NCBI RefSeq assembly: GCF_040548735.1
Contig: NZ_JBEPSD010000003.1
Coordinates: 434,001 to 498,000, forward strand
Source: Rhodanobacter soli
GTDB taxonomy: Bacteria; Pseudomonadota; Gammaproteobacteria; Xanthomonadales; Rhodanobacteraceae
Reading direction: 5' to 3'
DNA length: 64,000 bases
Made by a program: the position numbers and the translations under genes. The notes under the pieces were generated by a model that was not told where the DNA came from, did not search any database, and saw nothing but the letters and a program-made list of their open reading frames with translations. Below are positions 26,704-35,895 of this stretch, one piece after another (positions within the stretch are counted from its first letter, which is position 1; each line of letters opens with the position of its first letter).

Positions 26704-28781
26704 GGCGCGGCCTGCGGCTTGTCAGCCACTAGGGCAACCTCGGCGGACTCGGCCAGCGGCAACTGAATCGTGAATACGCTGCCTTGGCCCGGGGTGCTGT
26801 TCACACGCATCGTTCCGCCCAACGAATGCACATACGCGCGAGCCTGATAGGCGCCGATGCCCATGCCCTTGCTTGCCTTGGTGGTGAAAAATGGCTTGAA
26901 CAGCCGATTGCGGATGAAATCCTCATCCATGCCAGCTCCATCATCCTCGATTTCAATGGTGGCGTGCCCGGATTCGTGCTTGACTCTCAGCATGACATGA
27001 CCATGGGCCTGCGCTGCATCCTGGGCGTTGCGGATCACGTGCCCGAGCACCGTGGCCAGCTGTTCGGTATCAGTCTGCACCCACAGGTCGTCCGTGACCG
27101 GCAGGTACTCCGGCCGCGGCGACTGCGCGCGGCACTCGTCGAGCGCCTTGTCGAGCACCGCCGCCAGTGACACGCGACCGTGTTTGGCCGGTGCCACATC
27201 GCCGCGCAACTGCTCGAGCAGGCGCGAGATGCGCTGCACTGAATTTGCCACGGTCGCGAGCATGTCGTCCACGAACGCCGGGTTGTGCTTGTGGCGTTCG
27301 GCGTTCTGCAGCAGCAACGATTGCTGGGCTGCGAGGTTCTTGAGGTCGTGCATCAGGAACGCGGTGAGCCGGTTGAAGCCTTCAAACTGGCGCGCCTCGG
27401 CCAGGCGCCGGGCATCGGCCGCCTGCGCCATGATGCCGGCCACCTGACTACCGGCTGCCCGGAGCAGATCAATGTCCTCCCAATCGAACGCGCGGCGCGC
27501 GCGTGCTTGCGCCAGCACCACGAAACCGACGAGCCGGTTTTCCAGCACCAGAGGCACCAGCAGCCACGCGCGCGGAAGGTCAGTCAATTCGGCTGGCGCC
27601 CGCAGTTGTTCGTCACCCAGCGGTGGCGGTTCGCTCAAGTCATAAATCCACCGGCGCGTTCGCATGAGCCCGAACACCGGCATGTCGGCCGGAAGCTTCA
27701 GGCCGGCTGGCGTGGGCATGTTCCAACGTGCTTCCGGCACGAATTCATCGGCTTCGCCGTGCATGAACAGCACGCCGGCCGGGCTGTCCATGATCTGCGC
27801 GATCGCGCGTACCGCGCGCTGCGGCAACTCCGTGTCGCTGGCAGACAGCGTAGCGGTCAGCCGCAGCCATTCCTCACGATAGTCGTGGCGGAAACTGAAG
27901 AAGTTCTTGTGCAGAAATACCCGCAGGCGCGAGCGCGCCTGACCGGAGAACGCGATCAGCAGCACCAGCAGCAGCGCGAAGCAGACGAGCGTGATTTCCG
28001 CCACCCGGCCCCAGTCGCCTCCGTACAGGCGCACGTAATAGCCACCGAGCGCCGTGGCGATGATGTAAAGCGCGACCACCAGCAGGCTCGTCGAATAGAA
28101 CACCGCGCGCCGCGACACACCCACGTCCAGCGACCACTGCGGGTTGCGCGCCGCCGCCACCAGCAACAGCGGCACCAACAAGGCATCGATGAAGCCGCGC
28201 GCCGCCCACGCGCTGACGTTGAACTGCCGGTAGAGCACCGCGTAGGAATACAGAAAGATGTCGTAGGCGAACAGCAGGCCAAGCGCAATCACCAGAAACT
28301 TGAGCGCCCAGCGTTGTTCCAGTTTCACGTTGCGGTAGATCTGTTCGAGAAACACCACGCCAGTAAGGGCGAGCAGCAGCATGCCGATCAGCGGTACGCT
28401 GGCGCTGAACGGCAACCCGATCGCGTGCGGGAAACCCGTCACCGGCCCCAGGCAGTAGAGCGCGAGCAAGACCCAGAGTGCATGCGCGACAACGTGCAAG
28501 CCGCGCAGCAGGCCGGACATCGGCCAAGCGCTGAACAGGGCGCTCACGAAAACGATCCAGGCGCCGTAGCGCAGAACCTCGGCCAGCAGCACCCAGTTGA
28601 CCGCCACCGCACGCTGCCACTCGGTGTAAGCCAGAAACACGCCCCACAGGACCGAGACCATCGTGGCCAGGATCAGCAAGGCACCCGTGCGCTGACCGCG
28701 CCAGCTGACGCCCAGCAGCGCCGTACCGGCAAGGAACGCGGCGGCGGCGGTCAAGTAACTGGCGATGATGATGACGTGCAT
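26700..28781 (-). CDS. prsK: PEP-CTERM system sensor histidine kinase PrsK
   Basis: Membrane histidine kinase of 693 residues. Residues 1 to about 290 contain eight or more hydrophobic helices. A GAF-like domain follows (about 310-460), then a histidine-containing H-box FLMHDLKNLAAQQSLL. The catalytic domain shows an N-box in VLGHVIRNAQDAA, a G1 box in EIEDDGAGMDE and PFFTTKASKGMGIGAY. This architecture fits PrsK of the XrtA/PEP-CTERM system, which phosphorylates PrsR. It lies 67 bp downstream of the wecB-like gene on the same strand and overlaps prsR by 4 bp. The signal it senses is unknown. Confidence 0.93.
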   Translation of the reverse strand: MHVIIIASYLTAAAAFLAGTALLGVSWRGQRTGALLILATMVSVLWGVFLAYTEWQRAVAVNWVLLAEVLRYGAWIVFVSALFSAWPMSGLLRGLHVVAHALWVLLALYCLGPVTGFPHAIGLPFSASVPLIGMLLLALTGVVFLEQIYRNVKLEQRWALKFLVIALGLLFAYDIFLYSYAVLYRQFNVSAWAARGFIDALLVPLLLVAAARNPQWSLDVGVSRRAVFYSTSLLVVALYIIATALGGYYVRLYGGDWGRVAEITLVCFALLLVLLIAFSGQARSRLRVFLHKNFFSFRHDYREEWLRLTATLSASDTELPQRAVRAIAQIMDSPAGVLFMHGEADEFVPEARWNMPTPAGLKLPADMPVFGLMRTRRWIYDLSEPPPLGDEQLRAPAELTDLPRAWLLVPLVLENRLVGFVVLAQARARRAFDWEDIDLLRAAGSQVAGIMAQAADARRLAEARQFEGFNRLTAFLMHDLKNLAAQQSLLLQNAERHKHNPAFVDDMLATVANSVQRISRLLEQLRGDVAPAKHGRVSLAAVLDKALDECRAQSPRPEYLPVTDDLWVQTDTEQLATVLGHVIRNAQDAAQAHGHVMLRVKHESGHATIEIEDDGAGMDEDFIRNRLFKPFFTTKASKGMGIGAYQARAYVHSLGGTMRVNSTPGQGSVFTIQLPLAESAEVALVADKPQAAP

Positions 28782-28848
28782 ATCTGGACGACCCCTGGCG
28801 CGCCGCGCGGTTGTCTGCGCTCAACCGGACATATGCCCGTTCCCGGGT

Positions 28849-30018
28849 TCAGGCATTGCCCAGCGTACGCCGGTTGGCGGCTACGGGAACGGCCGTTGCT
28901 TCGGCAACGCGAGGCGGTACGCCCAGCAGGCGACGGCGAATGTCGGCCGCCACGCGCGCCGCGGTATGTCCGTCCCAAAGTTGGGGCTTGCGACCACGCG
29001 GCCAGCGACCGGCGAGAATCTCGTCCAGCGCTGGCAGCAGCTCGGCGGCAGTCACCAACCGGTTGGTGCCTTCCGTGATCGTGATTGGCCGCTCGGTCGT
29101 GGTGCGCAATGTCAGACAGGGTATGCCGAGATAGGTGGTCTCCTCCTGGATACCACCCGAGTCCGTGATGGTCAGGTGCGCACCGCACACCAGGCTCATG
29201 AAGTCCACGTAACCGAGGGGCTCGATCACTTGCAGGTTGGGCGCGTTGGCGAGTTTCGACCACAGGCCGAAGGCTTCCAGGTTTTTGCGGGTGCGTGGGT
29301 GCACCGGAAACACCAGCGGCAATCTGACCGCCATGCGGATCAGTTGATTGACCAGCGCCGTGAGCGGCGCGGCTGCGTCCACGTTGGAGGGACGGTGCAG
29401 GGTCACCACCGCGTATGCGCGATTCTCCAGCCCGAGCCGGCGCCGCTCGCCAGCGGCATCGATGCGCTCGCGCATGAGTTCGTAGGAATCGATCATGATG
29501 TTGCCGACGCGGGTGATCTTTTCCGGCGGCACGCCTTCGGCGGCGAGGTGCTCGTCCGCGTCCGGCGACGGCGTCCACAGGATGTCCGCCAGCGTGTCGG
29601 TCACCAGCCGGTTGATTTCCTCGGGCATCCGGCGGTCGCCGCTGCGCAACCCGGCCTCCAGGTGCGCGACGGGAATATGCAGCTTCGTGCTGACCAGAGC
29701 GCAGGCCACCGTCGAATTGACATCCCCGACCACCACGACCAGATCCGGTCGATCCGCAGCGCAGGCCTCTTCGTAGGCGAGCATCACGTTGGCGGTTTGT
29801 TTCGCGTGGCTGCCGCTGCCCACGCCCAGGTGCAGATCCGGCGGCGGCAACTTCAGGTCACGAAAAAAAGCCTCCGACATGTTCTCGTCGTAATGCTGGC
29901 CGGTGTGCACCAGGCGCAAGCGGCACCACGACTGCTCGTGCAGCGCATGGAACAGCGGCGCGACCTTCATGAAGTTGGGCCGCGCCGCCGCGATCAAATC
30001 AATCCTGAGCCGCTGCAT
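28849..30018 (-). CDS. wecB: UDP-N-acetylglucosamine 2-epimerase (non-hydrolysing)
   Basis: Cytoplasmic GT-B-like epimerase of 389 residues that interconverts UDP-GlcNAc and UDP-ManNAc, a precursor for surface polysaccharide. The start is the ATG at 30018, with GAGGGG about 9 bp upstream; an upstream extension of 19 residues has no family character. Family motifs are present: ARPNFMKVAPL, GDVNST, HLEAGLRSGDRRMPEEINR with the paired catalytic acids, and SGGIQEE. It heads the wecB-prsK-prsR-prsT run, which ties supply of a glycan precursor to the PEP-CTERM regulatory genes. WecB-type epimerases are common in exosortase A loci. Confidence 0.92.
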   Translation of the reverse strand: MQRLRIDLIAAARPNFMKVAPLFHALHEQSWCRLRLVHTGQHYDENMSEAFFRDLKLPPPDLHLGVGSGSHAKQTANVMLAYEEACAADRPDLVVVVGDVNSTVACALVSTKLHIPVAHLEAGLRSGDRRMPEEINRLVTDTLADILWTPSPDADEHLAAEGVPPEKITRVGNIMIDSYELMRERIDAAGERRRLGLENRAYAVVTLHRPSNVDAAAPLTALVNQLIRMAVRLPLVFPVHPRTRKNLEAFGLWSKLANAPNLQVIEPLGYVDFMSLVCGAHLTITDSGGIQEETTYLGIPCLTLRTTTERPITITEGTNRLVTAAELLPALDEILAGRWPRGRKPQLWDGHTAARVAADIRRRLLGVPPRVAEATAVPVAANRRTLGNA

Positions 30019-30253
30019 GACGAGACACCCCTCGGTTTCCAAGGTGGGCTGAGTGTAGCAAGACGTTGCCTGCATATTCCGGCGTGGTCCCGCGAGAGTC
30101 TTGCGCCGTCATTGCAGGATTCCGCCGGCTTCACGACATCCACGCCGCTGCTGACGCACCGGGCAAAACCGGCATGCTTTTGAAAAAAGGTGATCCGCCA
30201 GTTGGCGAGTCATCGGATTCTCTTTCTTCGCCCACTTGGTCTGTGCGTATGGT

Positions 30254-31138
30254 TTAGTGGCGCATGAAACGGCGGCGCGCCACGGCCAGAAGCAGTCGTT
30301 GCAGCGGATTGTTGTTGCCCCCCGGCCGCCACGTGCGTGCGAGCTTGTTGCGGTAGGCGTCGAAGTGCAGGCCATGAGGCGCCGCAAGCACCTCGCCCCT
30401 GCCAAGCAGGATCTTCAGCGCCTGGGTACCGGCTATCCCGGCGCAGATTTCACATGCCATGGGCGTCGATGGTCCCCGGTGGTTGACCAGGTCCACCGCA
30501 GACGGGTCGACCAGATAGCCTTGATGCAGCACGGCAGGCGCCAAGCCCACCATGAAGCGCAGCAGCTGCTCGTCGGTCGTTTTGCCTTCCAGCCGGAAAT
30601 ACTCTTCGAATGTCATCTGACCCGGCAGGAACGCCAGCACCGCAGCACCCATGCCCAACGGCGCCGCGGTAACCGCCGGAATGCCATGCTCGGCACACAG
30701 GGCAAACAGCTTGGCACGGATATCGAGTACGAAAAAATCCAGCCCATCGACATACAGATCCACCCCGGACAGGAACTGCTCCATGTTGTCGACGGTGACG
30801 CCGAGGGGGAACTTGTTGATGTCCAGATCCGGGTTGATATCCCGCGCCATCCGGGACACGACGTCGACCTTGGGCTGGCCAATGGTCGACTGGAACGCTC
30901 CGGCCTGCCGGTTGAGATTTTCCGTGCCGAAACGGTCGAGATCCGCGAGGTTGAACGACTGGATGCCGAGTCGGGTCAGGGTCAACAGATGGCTGCCGCC
31001 GACACCGCCGAGTCCGGCGATCGCCACGCGCTTGGAACGAAGCTTCGCCTGCTCGGTCGCGGTTATCCAGCCGATCGTCCGGCTGAATGCCGTTGCGTAG
31101 TCGAACGGCTTAGTCGTGTCCGGTGCATCAGACATCAT
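30254..31138 (-). CDS. ThiF/MoeB/HesA-family E1-like adenylyltransferase
   Basis: E1-like enzyme of 294 residues. GLGGVGG at 42-48 is the nucleotide-binding glycine loop. The following acidic strand (LADLDRFGTENLNRQ) and the arginine of NRQAG match MoeB/ThiF adenylation sites. Near the C-terminus only one CxxC (CEIC) is visible, so a complete two-pair zinc site is doubtful. Such enzymes adenylate a carboxyl terminus of a small protein or peptide. Two ATGs lie at 31138 and 31135; I use the first, with AAGGG 10 bp upstream. Its neighbours are an Acg-type oxidoreductase and an N-acyl amino acid synthase-like gene, not molybdopterin or thiamine genes. Confidence 0.85.
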   Translation of the reverse strand: MMSDAPDTTKPFDYATAFSRTIGWITATEQAKLRSKRVAIAGLGGVGGSHLLTLTRLGIQSFNLADLDRFGTENLNRQAGAFQSTIGQPKVDVVSRMARDINPDLDINKFPLGVTVDNMEQFLSGVDLYVDGLDFFVLDIRAKLFALCAEHGIPAVTAAPLGMGAAVLAFLPGQMTFEEYFRLEGKTTDEQLLRFMVGLAPAVLHQGYLVDPSAVDLVNHRGPSTPMACEICAGIAGTQALKILLGRGEVLAAPHGLHFDAYRNKLARTWRPGGNNNPLQRLLLAVARRRFMRH

Positions 31139-31488
31139 GAGACATCTGCCCTTGGCGTGATTGTGTAAAGCATGATTGCGTAAAGCCATTGCCAAGCCGG
31201 TACGGTAATATCGGGTAATACCGACTTGCTTGGAAGCATTGCCGGGCGCTGGGGCCGCGGCGTTGGTTGGACAAGGAATGACCGAGCCGGGAGATGGTGC
31301 CGGACAGGTGGTCTCGGACCACTCCACTCCATGGCGTGGGTTTTGCGGCTCCACCATGGCGGTCGCCACTTGAAGGACAACACCCGCTACGCGGCCAGCC
31401 AACCGGTTCAACAAGCGTACGGACAATGGCACCGCTTCGCGAGAAGCGGCGCCATTAATCGTCAAACCGCATGCGTGAGGTGCGTGCT
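31139..31488. other. Spacer between PEP-CTERM gene 1 and the ThiF-like gene
   Basis: A 350-bp region with no gene. Close to the ThiF-like start is a tandem 15-bp direct repeat (31157-31186). At 31432-31449 a perfect 7-bp stem, CCGCTTC/GAAGCGG with a 4-base loop, lies downstream of the PEP-CTERM stop and could end its transcript, although no U-tract follows. Confidence 0.5.
31157..31186 (-). repeat. Tandem 15-bp direct repeat before the ThiF-like gene
   Basis: On the minus strand two head-to-tail copies read GCTTTACGCAATCAT and GCTTTACACAATCAC, differing at two positions. They end about 20 bp before the ThiF-like ATG. They could be paired binding sites for a regulator that overlaps the promoter or leader. 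Confidence 0.55.
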
Positions 31489-32304
31489 CTATGCGCGCCC
31501 ATCAGTCTCTTTGCGGCGCCGCCCGACAAGCAAGCCCAGGAAGGCCAAGCCAAGACCCAACAGACCCATCTCACTCGGCTCGGGTACGGGTACTGTCGAC
31601 CTGCCGATCAAACTACCGTTGCCCTCGATCGGATAGTGGCAAACACTGGTCGGGTCGGGGGAAATTGACGCACAGAAGTTAGCTGGGAAGAACTGGAACG
31701 ACGAGGCAAGCGAAAAATCCGCGAATCCACCGATGCCGTCAGAAATGGTGTTGGTGTTGACATAGAAGTTCGCCGGACCTCCCGATGCATCCACCAAGCC
31801 GAATCCGCCCGAGCCAGCCGTGGGGTTGCTGATGGTCCCGTTGACTGTGGCGTAAAGCTGCCCGAGGGGATCCGCAAAGCCCGTGCGTGGAGCGGTATGG
31901 CCCGTCAAGGTGAGCCACGGCGTACCGCCGACCGAGGTGGGGTTGCCAAAGTCGAAGCTCCCAGCAGCTTGCGTGTAAAACTGGAAGCTTCCCAAGTTGA
32001 AGGCGACTTGGTTGCCGATGATGCTGTGCACCGTGTAGGTGAAGGTGAACGTGAGATCGCAACCCGTGCAAAAGCTGTTGCTGCCGTTGATCGAGCCGAT
32101 CTGGCCGTAACCCGTCAGTATGTCGCCGACGGCCGCAACCGAGGTTTCGCGAAGGTTGAGCGACTGAATGGTCAGGTCGAACGGACTGCTGCTGTCCCAG
32201 TGGACGCCGTTCACGTTGATGGGCGTCGCCAGCGTCGACCCACTCCACGCACCCAGCGCCAGCGCGCATGCGAGTGCGACTCCAATGCTTTTCTTCTTCA
32301 ACAT
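31489..32304 (-). CDS. PEP-CTERM sorting-signal protein 1
   Basis: Exported protein of 271 residues. The start at 32304 has GGAGG 8 bp upstream. The signal peptide is MLKKKSIGVALACALALGAW up to STLA|TP. The mature part is rich in G, S, T, N and aromatic residues, has a CTGC motif and is probably beta-rich. The C-terminus carries the complete sorting signal: VPEPSEMG, a hydrophobic helix, then the basic cluster GRRRKE. Exosortase A would cleave here, and the protein is expected at the surface or in the exopolysaccharide matrix. A sigma-54 promoter at 32389-32404 and a putative PrsR box at 32467-32483 lie upstream. Confidence 0.92.
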   Translation of the reverse strand: MLKKKSIGVALACALALGAWSGSTLATPINVNGVHWDSSSPFDLTIQSLNLRETSVAAVGDILTGYGQIGSINGSNSFCTGCDLTFTFTYTVHSIIGNQVAFNLGSFQFYTQAAGSFDFGNPTSVGGTPWLTLTGHTAPRTGFADPLGQLYATVNGTISNPTAGSGGFGLVDASGGPANFYVNTNTISDGIGGFADFSLASSFQFFPANFCASISPDPTSVCHYPIEGNGSLIGRSTVPVPEPSEMGLLGLGLAFLGLLVGRRRKETDGRA

Positions 32305-32388
32305 GATTTTCTCCTCCACCGAGAACCAACCTGGACAGCCGCAACGGCAGTGGCGCCCGATTGACATTTGCCCTGCAGGTTTCTTAGA

Positions 32389-32404
32389 AGCAACAGGTGT
32401 GCCA
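32389..32404 (-). promoter_or_regulatory. Sigma-54 -24/-12 promoter of PEP-CTERM gene 1
   Basis: On the minus strand the sequence is TGGCACACCTGTTGCT. It matches the sigma-54 consensus TGGCACG-N4-TTGCW at all but one position, with the correct GG-to-GC spacing. It ends about 84 bp before the PEP-CTERM start. PrsR, encoded 5 kb away, is a sigma-54 activator. Confidence 0.85.
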
Positions 32405-32466
32405 TGGATATAACATGCTGTTTTTATTGAGTTGTTTATTAAAATCTGCCGGATTCACTCAATATT

Positions 32467-32483
32467 TGTAAGACATTCCGGCG
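32467..32483 (-). promoter_or_regulatory. Candidate PrsR-binding box of PEP-CTERM gene 1
   Basis: Read on the minus strand, CGCCGGAATGTCTTACA agrees at 12 of 17 positions with TGTCGGAAATTTTTACA upstream of PEP-CTERM gene 2. It has the same orientation and nearly the same distance to the sigma-54 promoter (62 versus 63 bp). The spacing suits an upstream activator site. Its assignment to PrsR is inference. Confidence 0.6.
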
Positions 32484-32749
32484 CTATGCCGCGCCAGCCA
32501 TGGTGAAAGGCCGCGTGTGCTTCAACCAGATGCCAGATGCCTCCGCCATCGTATCGCCGGCGTCTGTCTCGCCGGCGTGGCTTTAACCTGTTGAATAAAA
32601 ACATGTTTAAGTAGCAAGCTGTTCCTTGGCCGCCGACAGCCGAACCAGTTTCGCGGCTATTCCGCCAAGTGTCCGCACAACTCCGGGCATGGCTGTAACG
32701 TTTTGTTTGAGAAGAAATTTATCCGGAAGTACCGACGGCAAGCCGTGTT

Positions 32750-32766
32750 TGTAAAGGATTTCGACA
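32750..32766. promoter_or_regulatory. Third box-like sequence, no promoter at the usual distance
   Basis: TGTAAAGGATTTCGACA on the plus strand; its reverse complement matches the PEP-CTERM gene 2 box at 13 of 17 positions. No TGGC-N9-GC pair lies 62-63 bp away on either side. It may be a distal site acting on the promoter at 32389, about 350 bp away, or a remnant. Confidence 0.4.
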
Positions 32767-32963
32767 CGGGGTGGGAATCACATGTTCTTCGCCCTCGCGG
32801 CGTGAAATCGCGGGGACAACGTGAAGACGCGGCCGACGTGTTTCTGTTTCGACGCTCCATCGCCGGGTGCCTGCGGCGGCAGGCCGCAGCGGAAGGGCGA
32901 AGAACAAGGTCGCGCAGTGCCTGAAGGCCATCGCGCACAAACTGAAGATCGCGCCTGGTCCAG

Positions 32964-34103
32964 CTATTGGAGAGCGCCGAAACTTGCGAGCGCTCGTCGC
33001 CCACTGCGATCGCGTGGTGCGGACCGCGCATAACCAAGCCGTAAGAACACGAGCCCGTGCCCCGGTGCGCACACGTCGTGGAGGGCCGAGCCCAGACGCG
33101 AGAGAGGCTGCTGAAAGGCTGGCTCGACGGCTACGAACCCCAGACTGAGAACTCCCGCCGCCGCATACGGCTGGACCGACAGCCCGTCGAGGGTGGCCTG
33201 AAGCCACACGCGCTGCAAAGCACGGCCACCGGCGAGTACATCGGACCGTGCTGTGGACGGAATGACGAGCAGACAGAGCCCCGGGGACAGCCGAATGGGC
33301 AGCCAGGCGGAGCGCCACCCCAGCATCGATGCCGCGCCCAGCCGGTTGAGCATGGCCATCACCGCGGGACGACGCAGCGCCTGAAAGACCGGGCGCAACG
33401 GTGGCTCCACGGCCAGCGTCGCCGGGGCCAGGCCTTCCTCGCAGGCGGTGTGCCAGCCAGCGGCGAAACGGATGCTCGAAAACAGTTCCGCATGCAGCGT
33501 CGGGCTCCTGAAACGCATTGTCTCGGCCTGCCTGATGACGCTTAGTGCGGCTTTTCTCTCACGTGGTGTCTGCGGCCAATAAAGCCGCTGCCCGGGAATC
33601 AGCCGGGCTTGGGCATTCAGGCGCGCCTGCGTATCGGTGGTGATCGAGCCGCCCCAGGGGAAGCGGCGGTCGGTGTGACGCTGCTCGATCGCACCAGCCA
33701 GCGGCTCGGATTGGTCGCTCTCGGTATCAAGGCGCCAACGGATGCGGGCGGCCCACAGTTCGTCGTCGGGGCGCGGAAAAGTCTGCACGTCCGCCGCATA
33801 ACCGAGCGAGCGAGCGTGGATGATCATGTTTTCCAGGCACGCGCCGGCGGCCAGGTCGCTCAGGACATATCGGGTATCGGATACGCGACCGCTACGATCC
33901 GCATCGATGCGAAGGTCCAGGTCGTCGCCGCTCCAGGCAAACCGCCATGGCTGCGAATTATCCGCCGAGGGCGCAGCGATGCCCGCGCACAGAATGGCTG
34001 CTTTGGTATGCCGGTCCACGGTCCGCGTCCGCCTCTGGATTGGAGCTGATTCCACCCGGTTGCGCTTACCTGCGTGCCCGGCAAATCGGCTCGCCCATGC
34101 CAT
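32964..34103 (-). CDS. Acg-like FMN-dependent nitroreductase-family protein
   Basis: Soluble protein of about 379 residues resembling the Acg (Rv2032-like) branch of the nitroreductase fold, which carries two nitroreductase-like halves. The N-terminal block AILCAGIAAPSADNSQPWRF is the flavin-phosphate region. Later, RHTDRRFPW and a GLSVQPYAAAG segment correspond to the second half. Some Acg-type proteins bind FMN without reducing nitro compounds, so activity is open. The start is uncertain: the ATG at 34103 has no good ribosome-binding site, and the frame continues to 34154. It may belong with the ThiF-like and N-acyl transferase genes. It is antisense to several spurious frames. Confidence 0.8.
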   Translation of the reverse strand: MAWASRFAGHAGKRNRVESAPIQRRTRTVDRHTKAAILCAGIAAPSADNSQPWRFAWSGDDLDLRIDADRSGRVSDTRYVLSDLAAGACLENMIIHARSLGYAADVQTFPRPDDELWAARIRWRLDTESDQSEPLAGAIEQRHTDRRFPWGGSITTDTQARLNAQARLIPGQRLYWPQTPRERKAALSVIRQAETMRFRSPTLHAELFSSIRFAAGWHTACEEGLAPATLAVEPPLRPVFQALRRPAVMAMLNRLGAASMLGWRSAWLPIRLSPGLCLLVIPSTARSDVLAGGRALQRVWLQATLDGLSVQPYAAAGVLSLGFVAVEPAFQQPLSRLGSALHDVCAPGHGLVFLRLGYARSAPRDRSGRRALASFGALQ

Positions 34104-34505
34104 CACTGCACTATACGCGGGGATAGGTGGCTGCAGCGAAACGCGTCCTGTCAAGAACCGAAGTCAGGGGGCGAGACCTGCAGGTGGCGGTTGTCTGCCG
34201 CCTGCCATGACCACGATGTGCGCTGTCCTGCGTACAAATGTTTGGTTGTCGGCGTGCGACTCGAAACGGAACACGGTCACGGAGATTTCTGAACGTTTCA
34301 TGCGTATGGCGACGCTGCTCACATAATCACGGCGCCCAGCGTTGTAACATCGCGTGGAGCGCGCGCGTCGCGCGTTGCGTGATGAAACATCACATTGCAG
34401 CATCGACAAACCCGTTTTGGCAGACGTGGCAAAGACGGGCCAACCCCATGTGGTCAGGAGGACAGCATGCCTTGAAGCAATTTGTCCTTGATCGGCGGTT
34501 GAAGC
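34104..34505. other. Divergent promoter region between Acg-like and acyltransferase genes
   Basis: 402 bp without a gene. A perfect palindrome GTGATG-AAA-CATCAC at 34379-34393 lies about 110 bp before the acyltransferase start and could be an operator. I find no sigma-54 pair with correct spacing: TGGCAGACGTGGC at about 34429 is two bases too short. Confidence 0.45.
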
Positions 34506-35324
34506 ATGAATTTAATCAAATCGGAAGTGCCTGAGACAGTTATCGACATCACGGCGCGTCTCGGCCGTTCGACGGTGCGCGACAACGAACCGCCCTGTTT
34601 CTGCGCGACCAGTCTTGAACAGGTGGAATCGGCCTGGCGGTTGGTATACGAGCGCTACTCACAAACGGGGCTGATTGACGAAAACCCGTTTGGCATGCAT
34701 GCCGTTCCTTCAGCCGTAGGACAACATGCCTGCGTGATATGGGGGCCGGAAGGACCGGAAGTCGGCTATACGATGACGCTGTTCCGCGACAACCCCATGG
34801 GGCTCGCGCTGGATAGCGTATATGGGGGACATCTGGATGAACTGCGACGCAAGGGGCGCCGGCTGCTTGAGGTGGGGATGCTGGCGGATCGTCGCCAGTG
34901 CGCGTCACGTGGCATCAGGGCCTTGTTCGGCATGATGCGCTGGGCCATACACTACGGATTGCACGCCGGTTTGACCGATATCGTTATCGGTGTGCATCCG
35001 CGGCATGTCCAGTTCTACGTACGTTGTTACGGCTTCGAGCAATTTGCGCCGCCGACAAGCTACCCCATGGTGCGAAACAATCCGGTGGTCCCCTTGCGTC
35101 TTCGTCTGCTCGACGGACTGGCGAAAGACGAGTTGCCACGAGGGCTCGCTGATGCGCGCGACAACCCGCTACCCGGCAGTAAATTCTCGCATCGCTTCGC
35201 GTTTGAGCCCGTGCAACTGCGCGGTTCGCTGATAGCGGACTTTTTGAAAGCCCACCATGGTATTGATCCGTCCCGAATGGCCGGCTCCGGCCTGGCCGGC
35301 CGCAGTATCGCCTGGTCAGCCTAG
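34506..35324 (+). CDS. PEP-CTERM/exosortase-associated acyltransferase (N-acyl amino acid synthase type)
   Basis: Cytoplasmic GNAT-fold protein of 272 residues. The region ESAWRLVYERYSQTGLIDEN, a GxEVGYTMTLFRD strand, LLEVGMLADRR, then GIRALFGMMRWAIHYGLHAG and FYVRCYGFEQF follows the layout of FeeM-like N-acyl amino acid synthases and LuxI-related enzymes. These join an acyl-ACP chain to an amino acid. Family knowledge links this subgroup to PEP-CTERM/exosortase genomes. The ATG at 34506 has only a weak ribosome-binding site. It is divergent from the Acg-like gene and lies upstream of PEP-CTERM gene 2. The acyl chain and amino acid used cannot be read here. Confidence 0.87.
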   Translation: MNLIKSEVPETVIDITARLGRSTVRDNEPPCFCATSLEQVESAWRLVYERYSQTGLIDENPFGMHAVPSAVGQHACVIWGPEGPEVGYTMTLFRDNPMGLALDSVYGGHLDELRRKGRRLLEVGMLADRRQCASRGIRALFGMMRWAIHYGLHAGLTDIVIGVHPRHVQFYVRCYGFEQFAPPTSYPMVRNNPVVPLRLRLLDGLAKDELPRGLADARDNPLPGSKFSHRFAFEPVQLRGSLIADFLKAHHGIDPSRMAGSGLAGRSIAWSA

Positions 35325-35895
35325 GCTTTGTGACAGGCTTTACCGGGTCAAACGTCCTTCCGGCGCGTCAGCGAGCTATCGCCGAATCTTGGTGTACGGG
35401 GTGAGTTGAGGAAGGCGGCGTACCGGGCGGGAATGGGCTTGCTCGAAGAGCTCGACCAACCGCGGAGCACGCCGCGGATTCAATCATGACGTGCATCATG
35501 TTGAAGGGGACATCGAAAACGTGTTGTGGCGCGCGGTAGCCCTATCGTTTTCGCGGTCGTCGGTACTGCTTATGCCACCCGTTGGTGCTTTCGCTGGCCC
35601 CGTGCGACTAACACGAGGGCGCAGGGAGTGGGGGCTACAGGCACGTATGACGGTGGCCGCCTCGCCGTTGGGCACCGCGCATCCGCAGCAGGCCGGACTC
35701 GCGATCGACCAGGGTGACGCCCCGCCTGCCGACCACCCTTGATCGCGATATCGACACCTTGCTGGCGTGCAGCCGGCTCGCGCCCTTCGCCCGCCCAGCT
35801 GGACGCGATTTTTGGCGACAGCGCGGGTCAACCAAACCGTCCGCCCGTCAGCCCTGGCGGCGGGCTCGCCGGGACTGCGTCGCCGGTGGCAGAGC

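Larger units (their letters stand above)
32305..32963. other. Long regulatory spacer upstream of PEP-CTERM gene 1
   Basis: 659 bp without a believable gene, between the PEP-CTERM gene and the 3' end of the Acg-type gene. Its first 180 bp are AT-rich compared with the surroundings and hold the sigma-54 promoter and box. A third box-like sequence is at 32750-32766. A plus-strand frame of 73 codons at 32703 shows no family character. Confidence 0.55.

Noticed and set aside
32703..32924. 73-codon plus-strand frame as a small gene
   Set aside because: Covers the third box-like site, has no ribosome-binding site and no family character.
34427..34445. TGGCAGACGTGGCAAA as a sigma-54 promoter for the acyltransferase gene
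   Set aside because: The GG to GC distance is two bases too short for a -24/-12 element.
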